Shown: positions 17,566 through 27,036, counted from the first letter of the stretch. The stretch is DNA of 64,000 nt from Sporolactobacillus sp. THM7-4 (GCF_004153165.1 NZ_SEMD01000001.1:248001-312000); one strand, 5' to 3'. Numbers and translations are program-made. The notes: generated by a model not told the origin, from the sequence alone.

Positions 17566-17961
17566 TTATTTGGTGTGATAGGTTTTCCCGCGCTGCCTGT
17601 CTTCTTGCAGCCTGTCTATTTTATCAACAAGTGCAATGCCCTTTTCGATTTTTGTGCGGCAACTGTCGCAAAGAATACCTGATTGAATTATCCTGCCGCA
17701 TGATTGACACGGATAGCCAAGATTCGGAAAGATCTTCGACTGAAGTCTGCCCTCCCGAACCCACTCATAGATCAAATCTGTCTCGACACCGGTCGCTTCA
17801 TGCGTTTGCTGGACGGTAGACGTCCGGTTCTCCTGCCGGCGGATAAAGTCGTAGACCAACTCGAATTTTTTTTCCTGTTCTTTCAGGCACTCAGGACAAT
17901 AGGGCGAAGATACTCTTACATAAAGCCGCCCGCAGTTTTTGCAATTCGCCAGATCAGCCAA
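17566..17961 (-). CDS. yvyF: Flagellar operon protein YvyF (TIGR03826 type)
   Basis: A 131-residue zinc-binding protein. It has two Cys pairs near the start (CKNC, CPEC) and two near the end (CQSC, CDSC), with a MerR/excisionase-like helical segment between (TGVETDLIYEWVREGRL). I chose TTG 17961 because it is seven bases after GAAGGGGG and gives MADLANCKNCGRL, matching known YvyF starts; the nearer ATG (17967) is too close to the site. Function is unknown, but the gene is conserved at this place between comF and flgM in Bacillales. Confidence 0.88.
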   Translation of the reverse strand: MADLANCKNCGRLYVRVSSPYCPECLKEQEKKFELVYDFIRRQENRTSTVQQTHEATGVETDLIYEWVREGRLQSKIFPNLGYPCQSCGRIIQSGILCDSCRTKIEKGIALVDKIDRLQEDRQRGKTYHTK

Positions 17962-18252
17962 AATCATTCCCCCTTCAGAGGTGTTCAAAAAATCTTCTGA
18001 CAACAACAATCTTTATGATGGCCGTATTTTTATCAGCCATCCCGCTCTCGTCTTTTTTCCCGAAACGCGAGACAATCCACATCCCTTTTATTTATCGGAC
18101 GTTAACCATAAAATTAAAGAATCCATTTTTCCTGTTGTTCCATTCAAATTTCCATCGAATACTCTTTTACGGCTGAACCGCTTGAGGCTATACTATACAA
18201 TGAATGATATGATTACTGTTTCATTGTCCATTCGGAAAGGAGCACTGCACTC

Positions 18253-19059
18253 GTGCGCCGTTTAATAAAACATTGGCTGACGCGTTTTCTCATTCTGGAT
18301 CTCATACTCGCAGCAGCTTACTTTACTCTTGAGTCCGCTCATAATGGAGGAACCTCCTCTATTTACAAAACAATAAGCAGCATTCTGTCGGCTGCGGAGG
18401 AAAAAGTGAGCAGCGCCGGATCTACCATTGAAAAACTGAGCGGAGTTCGTCGCGATCAAGCGGACAAAATTTTGATCGATGCCCCGCATATTCGCCAGAA
18501 TCCGGAATTGCCGAGAGGTTGCGAGGTCACATCGCTTGCCATGATGCTGCAGAGTGCGGGTGTACCTGTCAGTAAACTAGAACTGTCACGCAAAATAAAC
18601 AAAGTGGCTTTCCTGAAAAACGGGCTCTATGGCAATCCGAATGAAGGGTTTGTCGGGGATATACGGGACAAAAGCAGGCCGGGCTACGCTGTTTATCACC
18701 GGCCGCTTGCCAGACTTGCAGCCAGGTACATGCCGGGTCAGATCGTCGATTTGAGCGGCCAATCGTTTGACGCTGTTCTCGATCAGCTCCGTGACGGCAA
18801 AACGGTCATTGTGATTACGAACGTCTCATTCAGGCCTTTGCCTCAGGAAGCGTTTCAGACATGGAACACCGACTCGGGAAGAATCAGAATCACCTTCCAC
18901 GAACATTCCGTGCTCGTCACCGGCTTTGACAAGAACAGCATTTACTTTAATGACCCGCTGGGCAGGAAAAACACAAAGGCGGATCGAGACGCATTTATAA
19001 TGGCCTGGAAACAAATGGGCAGCCAGGCAGTCAGTTACAGGAGACATCCTTTCTTTTAA
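18253..19059 (+). CDS. C39-like cysteine peptidase, membrane anchored (YvpB-like)
   Basis: A 268-residue protein with an N-terminal signal-anchor (about residues 9-25) and a papain-like C39-type domain. The likely catalytic residues are Cys90 in PRGCEVTSLAMML, a His in FHEHSVLVTG (216-218) and Asn233/Asp234 in YFNDPLG. It would face the outside and cleave peptides or cell-wall material; the substrate is unknown. The start is GTG 18253 with AAAGGAG upstream. It is transcribed against the surrounding com/flg genes and ends near comFC with a short hairpin (ATGGCTT/AAGCCAT, 19066-19086) between them. Confidence 0.85.
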   Translation: MRRLIKHWLTRFLILDLILAAAYFTLESAHNGGTSSIYKTISSILSAAEEKVSSAGSTIEKLSGVRRDQADKILIDAPHIRQNPELPRGCEVTSLAMMLQSAGVPVSKLELSRKINKVAFLKNGLYGNPNEGFVGDIRDKSRPGYAVYHRPLARLAARYMPGQIVDLSGQSFDAVLDQLRDGKTVIVITNVSFRPLPQEAFQTWNTDSGRIRITFHEHSVLVTGFDKNSIYFNDPLGRKNTKADRDAFIMAWKQMGSQAVSYRRHPFF

Positions 19060-19148
19060 GACACATGGCTTCATCTTCAAGCCATGATGAACCGGCCGCC
19101 CTGACTCCGGTATTCTGTTCATGAAGCCGAGCCCATCACCGAATGGGG

Positions 19149-19937
19149 TCAGCCGTGTACGAGAGTCAGAGAATCAATGCTCAGGGGAGCGGCCGGTTCG
19201 ATCGCCGCAGCGGCGAGGCGTAATGTTGCCCCGGTCGTATAAATATCGTCGACGAGAATAACTTTTTTGCCGGCAATCGATGAAGCGGTCTGAGGATCGA
19301 GAGTGAAGGGATTATTTCTCGGAATCTTTAGACGCTGGCGGCGGTTTTTCTTGCTCTGCTTCTCTTCACCGCTCCGCCGTATCAGAGCCTCGGTAATCGG
19401 CCTGCCGAGATTCTCCGTAAGCAGCACGGCCTGATTGAAGCCCCGCTGCTGCAAACGTTCCTCGCTGAGAGGGATCGGAATGATGACGTGCGACGGATCA
19501 TTTCTGAACAGGCGGCCGCCTTTTCTGATCCGGATCCACAGACTTGGATCATCCCGGATCAGTCTTCTGTATGCCGTGCGGAATTCTTTCCTGAACGCCT
19601 GCGCCATCACCGCGTCACTGCGGAATTTGAACGCGGTGATGATTTCTTTCATCATCTCGTTATAGCTGTAAAGTGATCGATTTTTCCCGAACAGGCCGTT
19701 GCGTCCGCTGCCCGCCCACCGCTCGCAGTCTCTGCATATATTTCCGTGGACGAGCCGGCCGTCTAATCGACCTAAATCACGGCCGCATCGCTCGCAGCTC
19801 CTCCGGGGGTCGATCGGGGCAAGCTTCCCGGCGCAGGATCGACATAAACCGGGAGGTGTCTCCGGAGAAAGAAGTGTCCGGAAGTGAAGCGGCTCCTCTC
19901 TCAGCTTTCGGCAGAACAGGCACCGGTCCCCGTTCAA
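19149..19937 (-). CDS. comFC: ComFC competence protein (phosphoribosyltransferase fold)
   Basis: A 262-residue ComF-family protein. The N-terminal third has zinc-type Cys pairs (CLFC, CRSC, CERC, CRDC). The C-terminal part carries the PRPP-binding motif VILVDDIYTTGAT typical of phosphoribosyltransferase folds. ComFC acts in the cytoplasm in DNA uptake, partnered with ComFA. It overlaps comFA by four bases (ATGA). comFB, present between them in B. subtilis, is missing here. Confidence 0.94.
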   Translation of the reverse strand: MNGDRCLFCRKLREEPLHFRTLLSPETPPGLCRSCAGKLAPIDPRRSCERCGRDLGRLDGRLVHGNICRDCERWAGSGRNGLFGKNRSLYSYNEMMKEIITAFKFRSDAVMAQAFRKEFRTAYRRLIRDDPSLWIRIRKGGRLFRNDPSHVIIPIPLSEERLQQRGFNQAVLLTENLGRPITEALIRRSGEEKQSKKNRRQRLKIPRNNPFTLDPQTASSIAGKKVILVDDIYTTGATLRLAAAAIEPAAPLSIDSLTLVHG

Positions 19938-21376
19938 AACCCGCCCTCACTGTTCATCTGCTCGATATGGCGGCGTGCCCGGATCATCTCCAGCGTCCGG
20001 CCATTGTGAAAATAAATCACATCGCCTGCCGGCTGACTGGCTGACCGGCCGACTCTGCCCGCAATCTGCACGAGTGCCCGCTCATCGAAAATCGGGTCGT
20101 CGGCGCCGAGAACGGCAGCTTCCACTCCGGAAATCGTCACGCCGCGCTCCAAAATGGTCGTTGTTACTAAAATTCTAATCTGTCCTTCTCTGAAAAACAT
20201 GACTTTCGTATGCCGATCAGGATCCTCGGCGTGGACACCGGCTACCCGGGCGAGCCCCCGCTTCTGTAAAAGCTCGGTTACCTCCCGCAGTAAAGTGACT
20301 GAAGGAACAAAAACAAAAATCTGTTTCCCGGACTCCATCTTTGCCCTGACCCACTGATTAAATGATTCAGGCAAACGGCCCTGACCGACGAGCTTGCGCC
20401 AGTTCCCCGCCCAGCAATCTTTCGGCACAGGCAGAGGATAGCCATGGAATCGACGGGCGATTTTGGCGCCGGGCAATTTACCCGATAAAAAGGCACTTTT
20501 CAAGACAGGAGGCGGCGTCGCGGTCAGGTACGCAATCGGAGCTTTTTCCTTTGCGGATTTTAAAACAGCGTATTCAAGCATCGGATCGTAATGATACGGA
20601 AAAGCGTCGACTTCATCAATAAATACACGATCAAAATATCGGTAGAACCGGATCAGCTGGTGAGTCGTCGCGATCACGAACGGTGCCTCGGGATCCTTGT
20701 CCTCGCTTCCCGCGTATAAAGCGCTGATCGGCACTTTCGGAAAAGCCGCCTTGAATCTTGGGAAAAGCTCCCGTACAACGTCTGTTCTCGGAGTAGCCAG
20801 CACCGCCCTTTCGCCAAGCCTGAGTGCGTGTTCCAGAGCCCGAAACATGATCTCAGTCTTTCCTGAGCCGCACACCGCCCAGATCAGAAAAGACTTTCCT
20901 TCACTCTGATACTGATCAAGGTCATCTGCAACCTTTTCCTGAACATCGGAAAGCGTACCGGTCCATTCACAGATCCGGCTGGAATCCCGCCATGGCAGAG
21001 ACGTTCTCTCAGGTGCCGGACCGCTCCATGTCGCGAGCCGGCTGCAGGCACGGACAACCCCCATATTCAGACAATGCCGGCAATAGACGCACGTCTTGCC
21101 GCATCGGCTGCACGAACAGTAACCAAATTCCCGGGGATCGGTATTTCCGCACCGGCGGCATACCCATCTTTTCGTACCGGACAGAAGTGCCATCAAACCA
21201 TCCGTTGCCGGTTCAATTCCAGGATGGAGCGTGATGAATCTCTTCCGTACATGCCTCTTAATTATTTCTTCGGAAAAGGGCAGTTCTTCGACAAGGCACT
21301 CCCTGCCGAATAAATAGCGTTGCAGATGTTCGTCGTAAGCCGGAGAAAGGTTATCTTTTCTGGATAAAAGCATCAT
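19934..21376 (-). CDS. comFA: ComFA DNA-uptake ATPase
   Basis: A DEAD/DEAH-type helicase-like ATPase of about 480 residues. A four-Cys zinc module ([15 protein letters not shown] at about 75-104) precedes Walker A VCGSGKTE (170-177) and Walker B with DEVD (256-259). SAT-like TATPPP and an ERGVTISG motif VI region follow. ComFA powers import of single-stranded DNA during transformation. Three ATGs lie close together; ATG 21376 is best spaced from GAAGGA, while 21382 is too close. No gene lies between it and the tandem repeat upstream; the yviA (DegV) gene found here in B. subtilis is absent. Confidence 0.94.
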   Translation of the reverse strand: MMLLSRKDNLSPAYDEHLQRYLFGRECLVEELPFSEEIIKRHVRKRFITLHPGIEPATDGLMALLSGTKRWVCRRCGNTDPREFGYCSCSRCGKTCVYCRHCLNMGVVRACSRLATWSGPAPERTSLPWRDSSRICEWTGTLSDVQEKVADDLDQYQSEGKSFLIWAVCGSGKTEIMFRALEHALRLGERAVLATPRTDVVRELFPRFKAAFPKVPISALYAGSEDKDPEAPFVIATTHQLIRFYRYFDRVFIDEVDAFPYHYDPMLEYAVLKSAKEKAPIAYLTATPPPVLKSAFLSGKLPGAKIARRFHGYPLPVPKDCWAGNWRKLVGQGRLPESFNQWVRAKMESGKQIFVFVPSVTLLREVTELLQKRGLARVAGVHAEDPDRHTKVMFFREGQIRILVTTTILERGVTISGVEAAVLGADDPIFDERALVQIAGRVGRSASQPAGDVIYFHNGRTLEMIRARRHIEQMNSEGGF

Positions 21377-21382
21377 CAACAT

Positions 21383-21820
21383 TCCTTCTTTCGGGGAGTT
21401 ATAGGTGAGTACAAAATGGAATCAGCGAGGGTAACGAGTTCAATTTTTACTGAAATGTGAACAATATTAGTGAGACACGCGTGAATGAATCAGAAGGGTA
21501 AAAGAATTGGGATGGTGATTCAGAAACAAAAAGTGGAACATTGCAGATGGGTAGATTAGAGGATTTTAACCATGCCCGCTTAAAAAAGAGGATCAGAAAG
21601 AATCGATGTAAATAGTTATTCGACGGATTGAGCGGACTTCCTTCCTGTACGCTATTTTTTTTTAAACTTTTTTTACTGTGGACATGGCACGCTCTATCGC
21701 TCGTCTCCCTGATTATGCGGAAGTGCTGAAAAAGAGTGAATCGTCCAAATGCCTCTAAGATGAAAGGCTTTGTTTATACTTCGTGTTGCTTTTAAAACCC
21801 TGTTTGGTTGGAGCAGAGGG
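21383..21820. other. 438-bp gap upstream of comFA
   Basis: AT-rich sequence with no credible gene. It should contain the comFA promoter. A T-run near 21655-21670 is present without a clear stem. No recognisable ComK boxes could be assigned with confidence. Confidence 0.4.
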
Positions 21821-21880
21821 CGTCGACTCCTGCGGGAGACGGGTGTTCTGGCAAGACCCCCGCAAGGAGCAGACAGTCGA
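21821..21880. repeat. Bacillaceae-type intergenic element (GACTCCTGCGGGAG...CCCGCAAGGAGC)
   Basis: CGTCGACTCCTGCGGGAGAC and, 20 bases on, GACCCCCGCAAGGAGCAGAC form an imperfect palindrome (GCTCC/CTGCGGG arms). Very similar short palindromic elements recur in intergenic DNA of many Bacillaceae. It directly abuts the first unit of the following tandem array. Confidence 0.6.
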
Positions 21881-22280
21881 GTTGCTCCTAATCCGGATAA
21901 AGTTGCTCCAAATCCGGAAAGTTGCTCCGAATCCCGGAAAAGTTGCTCCGAATCCGGAGAAAGTTGCTCCGAATCCGGAGAAAGTTGCTCCGAATCTCGG
22001 AAAAGTTGTTCCAAATCCCGGAAAAGTTGCTCCGAATCCGGAAATAGTTGCTCCGAATCTCGGAAAAGTTGCTCCGAATCCGGGAAGTTGCTCCGAATCT
22101 CAGAAAAGTTGCTCTAAATCCGGAAAAAGTTGCTCCGAATCTCGGAAAAGTTGCTCCGAATCCGGAAATAGTTGCTCCGAATCCGGGAAGTTGCTCCGAA
22201 TCTCGGGAAGTTGCTCCGAATTCAGAAAAAGTTGCTCCGAATCCGGATAAAGTTGCTCCGAATTCAGGAAAAGTTGCTCG
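21881..22280. repeat. Tandem array of 19 units, consensus GTTGCTCCGAATCCGGAAAA
   Basis: Nineteen complete units plus a final GTTGCTCG. Fifteen units are 21 bases, three are 19 and one is 20. The first eight bases are nearly invariant; the TCCGG part alternates between TCCGG, TCCCGG and TCTCGG. It lies between the 3' end of degU and comFA. All plus frames stay open for long stretches because stop codons are rare in the unit, but unit lengths are not in phase and there is no start signal, so I do not call a protein. A three-unit relative is at 29072. Confidence 0.9.
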
Positions 22281-22309
22281 AAAGGCTCGCGGATTACCCT
22301 CTATATTAA

Positions 22310-23014
22310 TCAGTATATCTTGACCCAGCCGTTTCTGATTGCTTCAACAACGGCTTGTGTTCGATCGTCGACATTCATTTTCTGCAGAATATTGCTGACG
22401 TGATTCTTGACGGTCTTCTCACTGATATACAGGCTTTCACCGATTGAGCGATTGCTCTTTCCGTCCGCCATCAGCTGAAGCACCTCGCACTCACGATGCG
22501 TCAGAATGTGGAGCGGAAGCCTGTATTCCATATCCCGGAATCCTGACGCTTCGCCCATGTGACCCTGTGTCGCCAGTCTGCGGAATTCGTTCACCAGATT
22601 GTGCGTTACTTTCGGGTGGATATAGGCTCCTCCCTGTGCAACAATCCGCACGGCTTTAATCATCGATTCCGCATCCATTTCTTTAAGCAGATAGCCGAGC
22701 GCTCCGGATTTAAGCACGTGAGTCACGTAACTTTCATCATCATGGATCGATAATATGATGACTTTTAAACCCGGGTACTTTTTGATCAACTGCCGTGTTG
22801 CTTCAACACCGTTCATTTTAGGCATGTTGATATCCATCAGCACGACATTCGGATGGGACTCCTCAATCACTTTTTCTGCTGAAATGCCGTCATCCCCTTC
22901 AGCCACTACCTCAAAATCTGACTCCATATCCAGGATTCTTTTGACGCCTTCACGGAATAATCGGTGGTCGTCAATTAAAGCAATTGTTGTAATCTTTGGA
23001 CGAACGTTTGTCAC
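22310..23014 (-). CDS. degU: Response regulator DegU
   Basis: A 234-residue NarL/FixJ-type regulator. The receiver domain has the acidic pair in IALIDDH, phospho-acceptor Asp61 in VVLMDINMP, and the Lys in YLLKEMD. The LuxR-type HTH (about 165-225) has [21 protein letters not shown] and [15 protein letters not shown]. DegU controls degradative enzymes, competence and motility in Bacillales. The start is GTG 23014. It is separated from degS by 267 bases, more than in B. subtilis, so it may have an extra promoter. Confidence 0.96.
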   Translation of the reverse strand: MTNVRPKITTIALIDDHRLFREGVKRILDMESDFEVVAEGDDGISAEKVIEESHPNVVLMDINMPKMNGVEATRQLIKKYPGLKVIILSIHDDESYVTHVLKSGALGYLLKEMDAESMIKAVRIVAQGGAYIHPKVTHNLVNEFRRLATQGHMGEASGFRDMEYRLPLHILTHRECEVLQLMADGKSNRSIGESLYISEKTVKNHVSNILQKMNVDDRTQAVVEAIRNGWVKIY

Positions 23015-23281
23015 TTTTTCTGCCTGCTGTATAAAACACGAGCTTCAGGTGTGCCGTCTGATCACGTCTCAGAATTCTATTGGTCTGACCCGGCAGACTC
23101 TGAGAATTCTCATCATGAAAAAAGCTTCTTAAGATCGCTCTTTGATTCAGCCGGCCGTCTCCCGGTCATCAATGCCTGTGCTACTCCCCATCGCAGCAGG
23201 TTTTTCACCTCGCTTTTTTATGTATGTTTCCGAAGCGGGGAGCACCGCCTCTCATTTTCTTCTTTGATCCTTTTTCTCTGA

Positions 23282-24460
23282 TCATGACTCTTTCCGCTCG
23301 TCTTCTTCCTGAATCGGAATACGAATGAAAATCGATGTTCCCTGATCCAGGACGGAATGAATCGCGATTTTGCCATTTAATAACTCTGTGCGTTCCTTCA
23401 TGCCGATCAACCCATAGCTTCCTTCCTTTTTTTGTGATTGATCAAAGCCGATTCCATCGTCTTTTACATGAATGAGTATCTGATTGTCGCGAAATTCCAG
23501 ATGAATGTCGATTTTCCCCGGCTTTGCATGATTGCAGGCATTTTGTACCGCTTCCTGAGCGAGTCTGAATAGTGCAGCCTCCATTCTTGATTGCAGGCGT
23601 TTCTCTTTACCCACGGTACGAAATTTAATGTCTATATTGGGATAATCATCATGAACCCGATGAAAATATTTTTCGAGTGTTGGTACCAGTCCGAGATCAT
23701 CCAGGCTCATCGGACGTAAATCATAGATAATTCGTCTGACCTCTCCCAGAGCTTCCTGTACCATCACCCGGTACTTCTGCAATTCCTGTTTGGCGGCTTT
23801 CGGTCCTTCTTTCTTATTCACTCGTTCCACGACATCCAGCCCGAGCAGTACCTGAGCCAGTGTCTGGGCCGGGCCGTCATGAATTTCCCTTGAAAGTCGT
23901 TTCCGTTCTTCTTCGAGAGCCTCGATAATTTTCAGTCCGAGAGCGCGCTGTTCACGTGCGCTTGCCACCACTTTTCCGATTTGCTTCAGATCGCTCGTCA
24001 AATAGTTCAGGACAACAGTGACCTGGTTAACCAGATTGTCCGCTTTTTGTATCGTTGCCGTTAATTGAACGAGGCGGCGCTCGAGCTCGTTACGGCGCGC
24101 TTTCATCTGTTTCTCCATCTCACGGACGATTGATAGTTCGATCTGGATCGTATTGGCTCGCTCATAAGCCGTTCGAATATCCTGCTCGCCGTAATGATCA
24201 AACGCCCGGCTGATTTCAGCCAGGCACCCTCTCGACCTTCTGGCTTCTTTCTCCAGCTGGTCGCTGCGACTGATCACCTCGGCTAAGTCGTGTTTAACCG
24301 AGCTTAGTTCTTTAACCAGCACATCATATTCTTTTCTTGATTGTTCTCCGATTTCAAAGATTTGCGTCTTGCTGTCGCTGACATTCTCGATCATATTACT
24401 GATAATTTCATCGAGATGCTCCATGTCGACCGATCCTGATGTGTTTTTATCACCTGACAT
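23282..24460 (-). CDS. degS: Sensor histidine kinase DegS
   Basis: A 392-residue cytosolic kinase. Residues 1-180 are coiled-coil-rich (DegS sensor region). HisKA_3 has the phospho-acceptor His194 in LSREIHDGPAQTLAQ. The HATPase domain has AVQNACNHAKP and DDGIGFD plus GLIGMKER. No membrane segment, as expected for DegS. ATG 24460 follows GGAGGGAAATT; an upstream in-frame start lacks a site. It phosphorylates DegU. An IS200/IS605 element lies just upstream, between degS and yvyE, which are divergent neighbours in B. subtilis. Confidence 0.96.
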   Translation of the reverse strand: MSGDKNTSGSVDMEHLDEIISNMIENVSDSKTQIFEIGEQSRKEYDVLVKELSSVKHDLAEVISRSDQLEKEARRSRGCLAEISRAFDHYGEQDIRTAYERANTIQIELSIVREMEKQMKARRNELERRLVQLTATIQKADNLVNQVTVVLNYLTSDLKQIGKVVASAREQRALGLKIIEALEEERKRLSREIHDGPAQTLAQVLLGLDVVERVNKKEGPKAAKQELQKYRVMVQEALGEVRRIIYDLRPMSLDDLGLVPTLEKYFHRVHDDYPNIDIKFRTVGKEKRLQSRMEAALFRLAQEAVQNACNHAKPGKIDIHLEFRDNQILIHVKDDGIGFDQSQKKEGSYGLIGMKERTELLNGKIAIHSVLDQGTSIFIRIPIQEEDERKES

Positions 24461-24678
24461 AATTTCCCTCCATAATAAATGTAACGGAATGGGAGCCGAC
24501 CAGCCAGACACCTTGTGCCTATATGAATACAGGTCTAAAGTACTATTCCTTCTGTCGATTGATATTATTCCTATTTTCTATTAAAGACGGACTTTTTTCA
24601 AGTTTTAATGAAAAATTGGCAGAAATCTGCTGATTTCAATCAGCTAGATGAATGCCTGTATTGCACCATAAATGAAGG

Positions 24679-25107
24679 CTATTTAGTGTACTGATTCTCG
24701 ATGTATTTCTCGACTACTTCACGACTCATGCTCCCTGATGTACTCATGAAATAACTATGTGACCATAAATGTCCGCCCCAAAATTGGTGGTTACGAATTT
24801 CAGGATGCTTTTGTAAAAATAGCCTTGCGCTACCCCCTTTCAGTGCTTTGACTACATTTGTCGGCGCATATTTAGGCTTAAAACTGATCAGCATATGAAC
24901 ATGATCAGGCATAACTTCCATTGTCTCAATGTCAATGTCATTTAGTTTAGCGATATGCGTTAGGATATCTTTCATTTCTTGTACGAGATCGGGTGTTGTG
25001 AATGCTTTATTCCTGTATTTTGTTACCCAGATTAAATGAAAGTGGAAATTGTAAACGTAGTTTCTTTCGTATTTCGCGCCATCAATTCTTTCTGTCTTTC
25101 TTCTCAT
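24679..25107 (-). CDS. tnpA: IS200/IS605 transposase TnpA (Y1 HUH)
   Basis: A 142-residue Y1 transposase. The HUH motif is HVHM in PDHVHMLISFKP and the catalytic Tyr lies in the C-terminal VVEKYIENQY. It opens with the usual YNFHFHLIWVTKYR strand. It excises and inserts single-stranded DNA at subterminal hairpins. ATG 25107 follows GAGGTG; an upstream ATG lacks a site. The gene is full length and probably active. It points away from tnpB. Confidence 0.95.
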   Translation of the reverse strand: MRRKTERIDGAKYERNYVYNFHFHLIWVTKYRNKAFTTPDLVQEMKDILTHIAKLNDIDIETMEVMPDHVHMLISFKPKYAPTNVVKALKGGSARLFLQKHPEIRNHQFWGGHLWSHSYFMSTSGSMSREVVEKYIENQYTK

Positions 25108-25200
25108 ATGATTACACCTCATTTACTTATACTATAACATATTTAGCTTATCCTTAGGACTCATATGTGTTACACTATAAATAGAATCGAGGTGACAAAT

Positions 25201-26454
25201 TTGAAATCAATGGCAAAGTTAAAATATCACTATGGATTAAAACTACGTATCTACCCATCTGATAAACAGAAACAAATCATCAAGATTAATTCTGATGCCA
25301 GTCGTTTTGTCTATAATGAAAGGGTCGCGATTGATAAGGAAATTTATCAGCTAAAGTTAGTTAAGATCCCCATTGACACTGTTCTTGATCGCATTCATCA
25401 ACTGACGAAACGTAAGAATGCTCGCGAAATGTCTAATCACTATCCATTCTTAAATGATGATCATATTGATAGTCTGACTAAGGCTAATGCCATTCAAAAC
25501 TACAATAGGGCATGGAAAATGTTCCGTCAGGTACATAAAGCGGGTACCCCTAAATTCCGTAAAAAGAGCTACATCCAGAAGTATCAAACAAATTGTCAAT
25601 ACCCGAAACAAGATCATGCCTGTCTAACTAACGGAACGGTTAAGTTCGTGGATAAGAAACATGTTACATTACCAAAGTTAGGTAGATTACGTGTTTCCGG
25701 ATCCCATAAACGTATTCTTGACCGTCAAACGGAAACGCGTATTGGAACGGTTACGATTTCCAAAGATGCTACGGACCGCTATTTCTTATCCATGCAATTA
25801 GCTTCTGATACACCTTTTGTTGCTGTGCCGGAAAAAACTCATGAACAAATTGGCATTGATCTAAACACGGATAACTTTTTGACGGATAGTCATGGCATTG
25901 CCGTTGCTAACCCAAAGTATTATCGTACAATCAAGAATAAACTTGCTAAAGCTCAACGCAAATTGTCACGGAAACAAAATCGTGCCAAAAAAGAACACCG
26001 TCCCTTAGGGCAATCAAAAAATTATCAGAAACAGCGACTCTTAGTAGCACAAATACACAAAAGGGTAAGTGAGCAGCGCAAGAATTTTCTGCAAAAACTG
26101 TCGACTACACTGATCAAGAATCACGATTTGGTAGTAGCAGAAGAGCTGAGAAGTAAAAACTTGTTAAAGAATCATGCCCTTGCCCTGTCCATTAGTGATG
26201 TGGGTTGGCGTTCCTTCCTTGGAATGCTTAAATATAAGGCAGACATGTACGGAAAGACGTTTATCACGGTCAACCCGAAGAACACCACGCAAACGTGCAA
26301 TGAGTGTGGATTTGTAATGGGAACAAAGGGGACGGATAAGCTCACACTCAAAGACCGTGAGTGGACTTGTCCCCATTGTCATAAACATCACAGCCGTGAC
26401 TGGAATGCCGCTAAAAATATTCTGGATAAAGGATTAGCTCAGTTAGCGAACTAA
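25201..26454 (+). CDS. tnpB: TnpB RNA-guided nuclease (OrfB, IS605 family)
   Basis: A 417-residue TnpB. The RuvC catalytic residues are visible: Asp in QIGIDLNTDNFL, Glu in VVAEELRSKNL and Asp in SRDWNAAKNIL. The zinc finger is CNEC plus CPHC. TnpB uses an omega RNA from the element's right end to cleave DNA at the donor site and keep the element in place. I chose TTG 25201, seven bases after GAGGTG; an upstream ATG at 25165 lies in the promoter region. All key residues are intact. Confidence 0.94.
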   Translation: MKSMAKLKYHYGLKLRIYPSDKQKQIIKINSDASRFVYNERVAIDKEIYQLKLVKIPIDTVLDRIHQLTKRKNAREMSNHYPFLNDDHIDSLTKANAIQNYNRAWKMFRQVHKAGTPKFRKKSYIQKYQTNCQYPKQDHACLTNGTVKFVDKKHVTLPKLGRLRVSGSHKRILDRQTETRIGTVTISKDATDRYFLSMQLASDTPFVAVPEKTHEQIGIDLNTDNFLTDSHGIAVANPKYYRTIKNKLAKAQRKLSRKQNRAKKEHRPLGQSKNYQKQRLLVAQIHKRVSEQRKNFLQKLSTTLIKNHDLVVAEELRSKNLLKNHALALSISDVGWRSFLGMLKYKADMYGKTFITVNPKNTTQTCNECGFVMGTKGTDKLTLKDREWTCPHCHKHHSRDWNAAKNILDKGLAQLAN

Positions 26455-26620
26455 GAATGCAGTCCGTTTGGCAACTTGCGGACTCTAAAGGCGTTGGTCA
26501 TTAGCATGTAAGCCGTTATGAGTCATAAACTCGTCACGCAAAGCTGTATCTACGCAAATTGTGGCTCGTTTGCCCGTAAGGTGAACGCTCACAAGCGCTC
26601 CGACTTTAGTCGGGCGTAGT
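26455..26620 (+). ncRNA. Probable omega RNA / right end of the IS605 element
   Basis: Sequence directly after the tnpB stop with strong local hairpins: AGTCCG/CGGACT, GTGA/TCAC and CCGAC-TTTA-GTCGG. In this family the 3' end of tnpB and the right end encode the guide RNA, whose guide is the flanking host DNA just beyond the right end. Placement is by family knowledge; the exact 3' end is not known. Confidence 0.55.
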
Positions 26621-27036
26621 TGACTATAACTCATCTTCTTATCCTGTCCCATTGAATTGTCATTTTAAAGAAAATTTTTTCCATACGGACTGAATGGACC
26701 GGTCATTTGTCGAAAAAAGTAATAACGTGCTGTAATTTTAATGATAAGCTGGTCGTCAGGGAATGCACCTGTTTCTGATCCATGCAGCGACGTTGTTCAG
26801 TTATTCGCGCTTTCCGCTGATTTTTCGACAGTATAATAGAAAAAGCGGCGGCTGACTGAAGCAAGTTTCGAGGACCTTTAATCAGGACAGGTTGGGTTTC
26901 TTACTGAAATTTTTACAGACTGAACAGGATCTCTTCCTTTTTACAGATCGAGGACTGTATTCTCCAATGGACCAGGCAGAGAAATAAAGCTGAAAGAGGA
27001 ACGTTTTGGATCCCTGTCTTAAGGAGACAAGAGCTG
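26621..27036. other. 416-bp gap upstream of yvyE
   Basis: No gene seen. It should contain the yvyE promoter; a GTATAAT box lies near 26830 with a poor -35. The first bases would be the TnpB guide target flank. Confidence 0.4.

Larger units (their letters stand above)
24629..26620. mobile_element. IS200/IS605-family insertion sequence with tnpA and tnpB
   Basis: Divergent tnpA and tnpB are flanked by subterminal hairpins: GCTGAT/ATCAGC at 24629-24644 on the left and CCGAC-TTTA-GTCGG at 26600-26613 on the right. Such elements have no inverted terminal repeats and no target duplication, so ends can be placed only roughly. It interrupts the degS-yvyE intergenic region without breaking either gene. 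Confidence 0.85.

Noticed and set aside
21694-22323. Long open frames on both strands through the GTTGCTCC array (VAPNPEK-like and CSESRKS-like repeats)
   Set aside because: They arise because the unit lacks stop codons in several frames. Unit lengths of 19, 20 and 21 break any single frame, and there is no ribosome binding site.
23015-23281. Possible small gene between degU and degS
   Set aside because: Only short frames without ribosome binding sites; AGAATTCT repeats here do not form a clear terminator.
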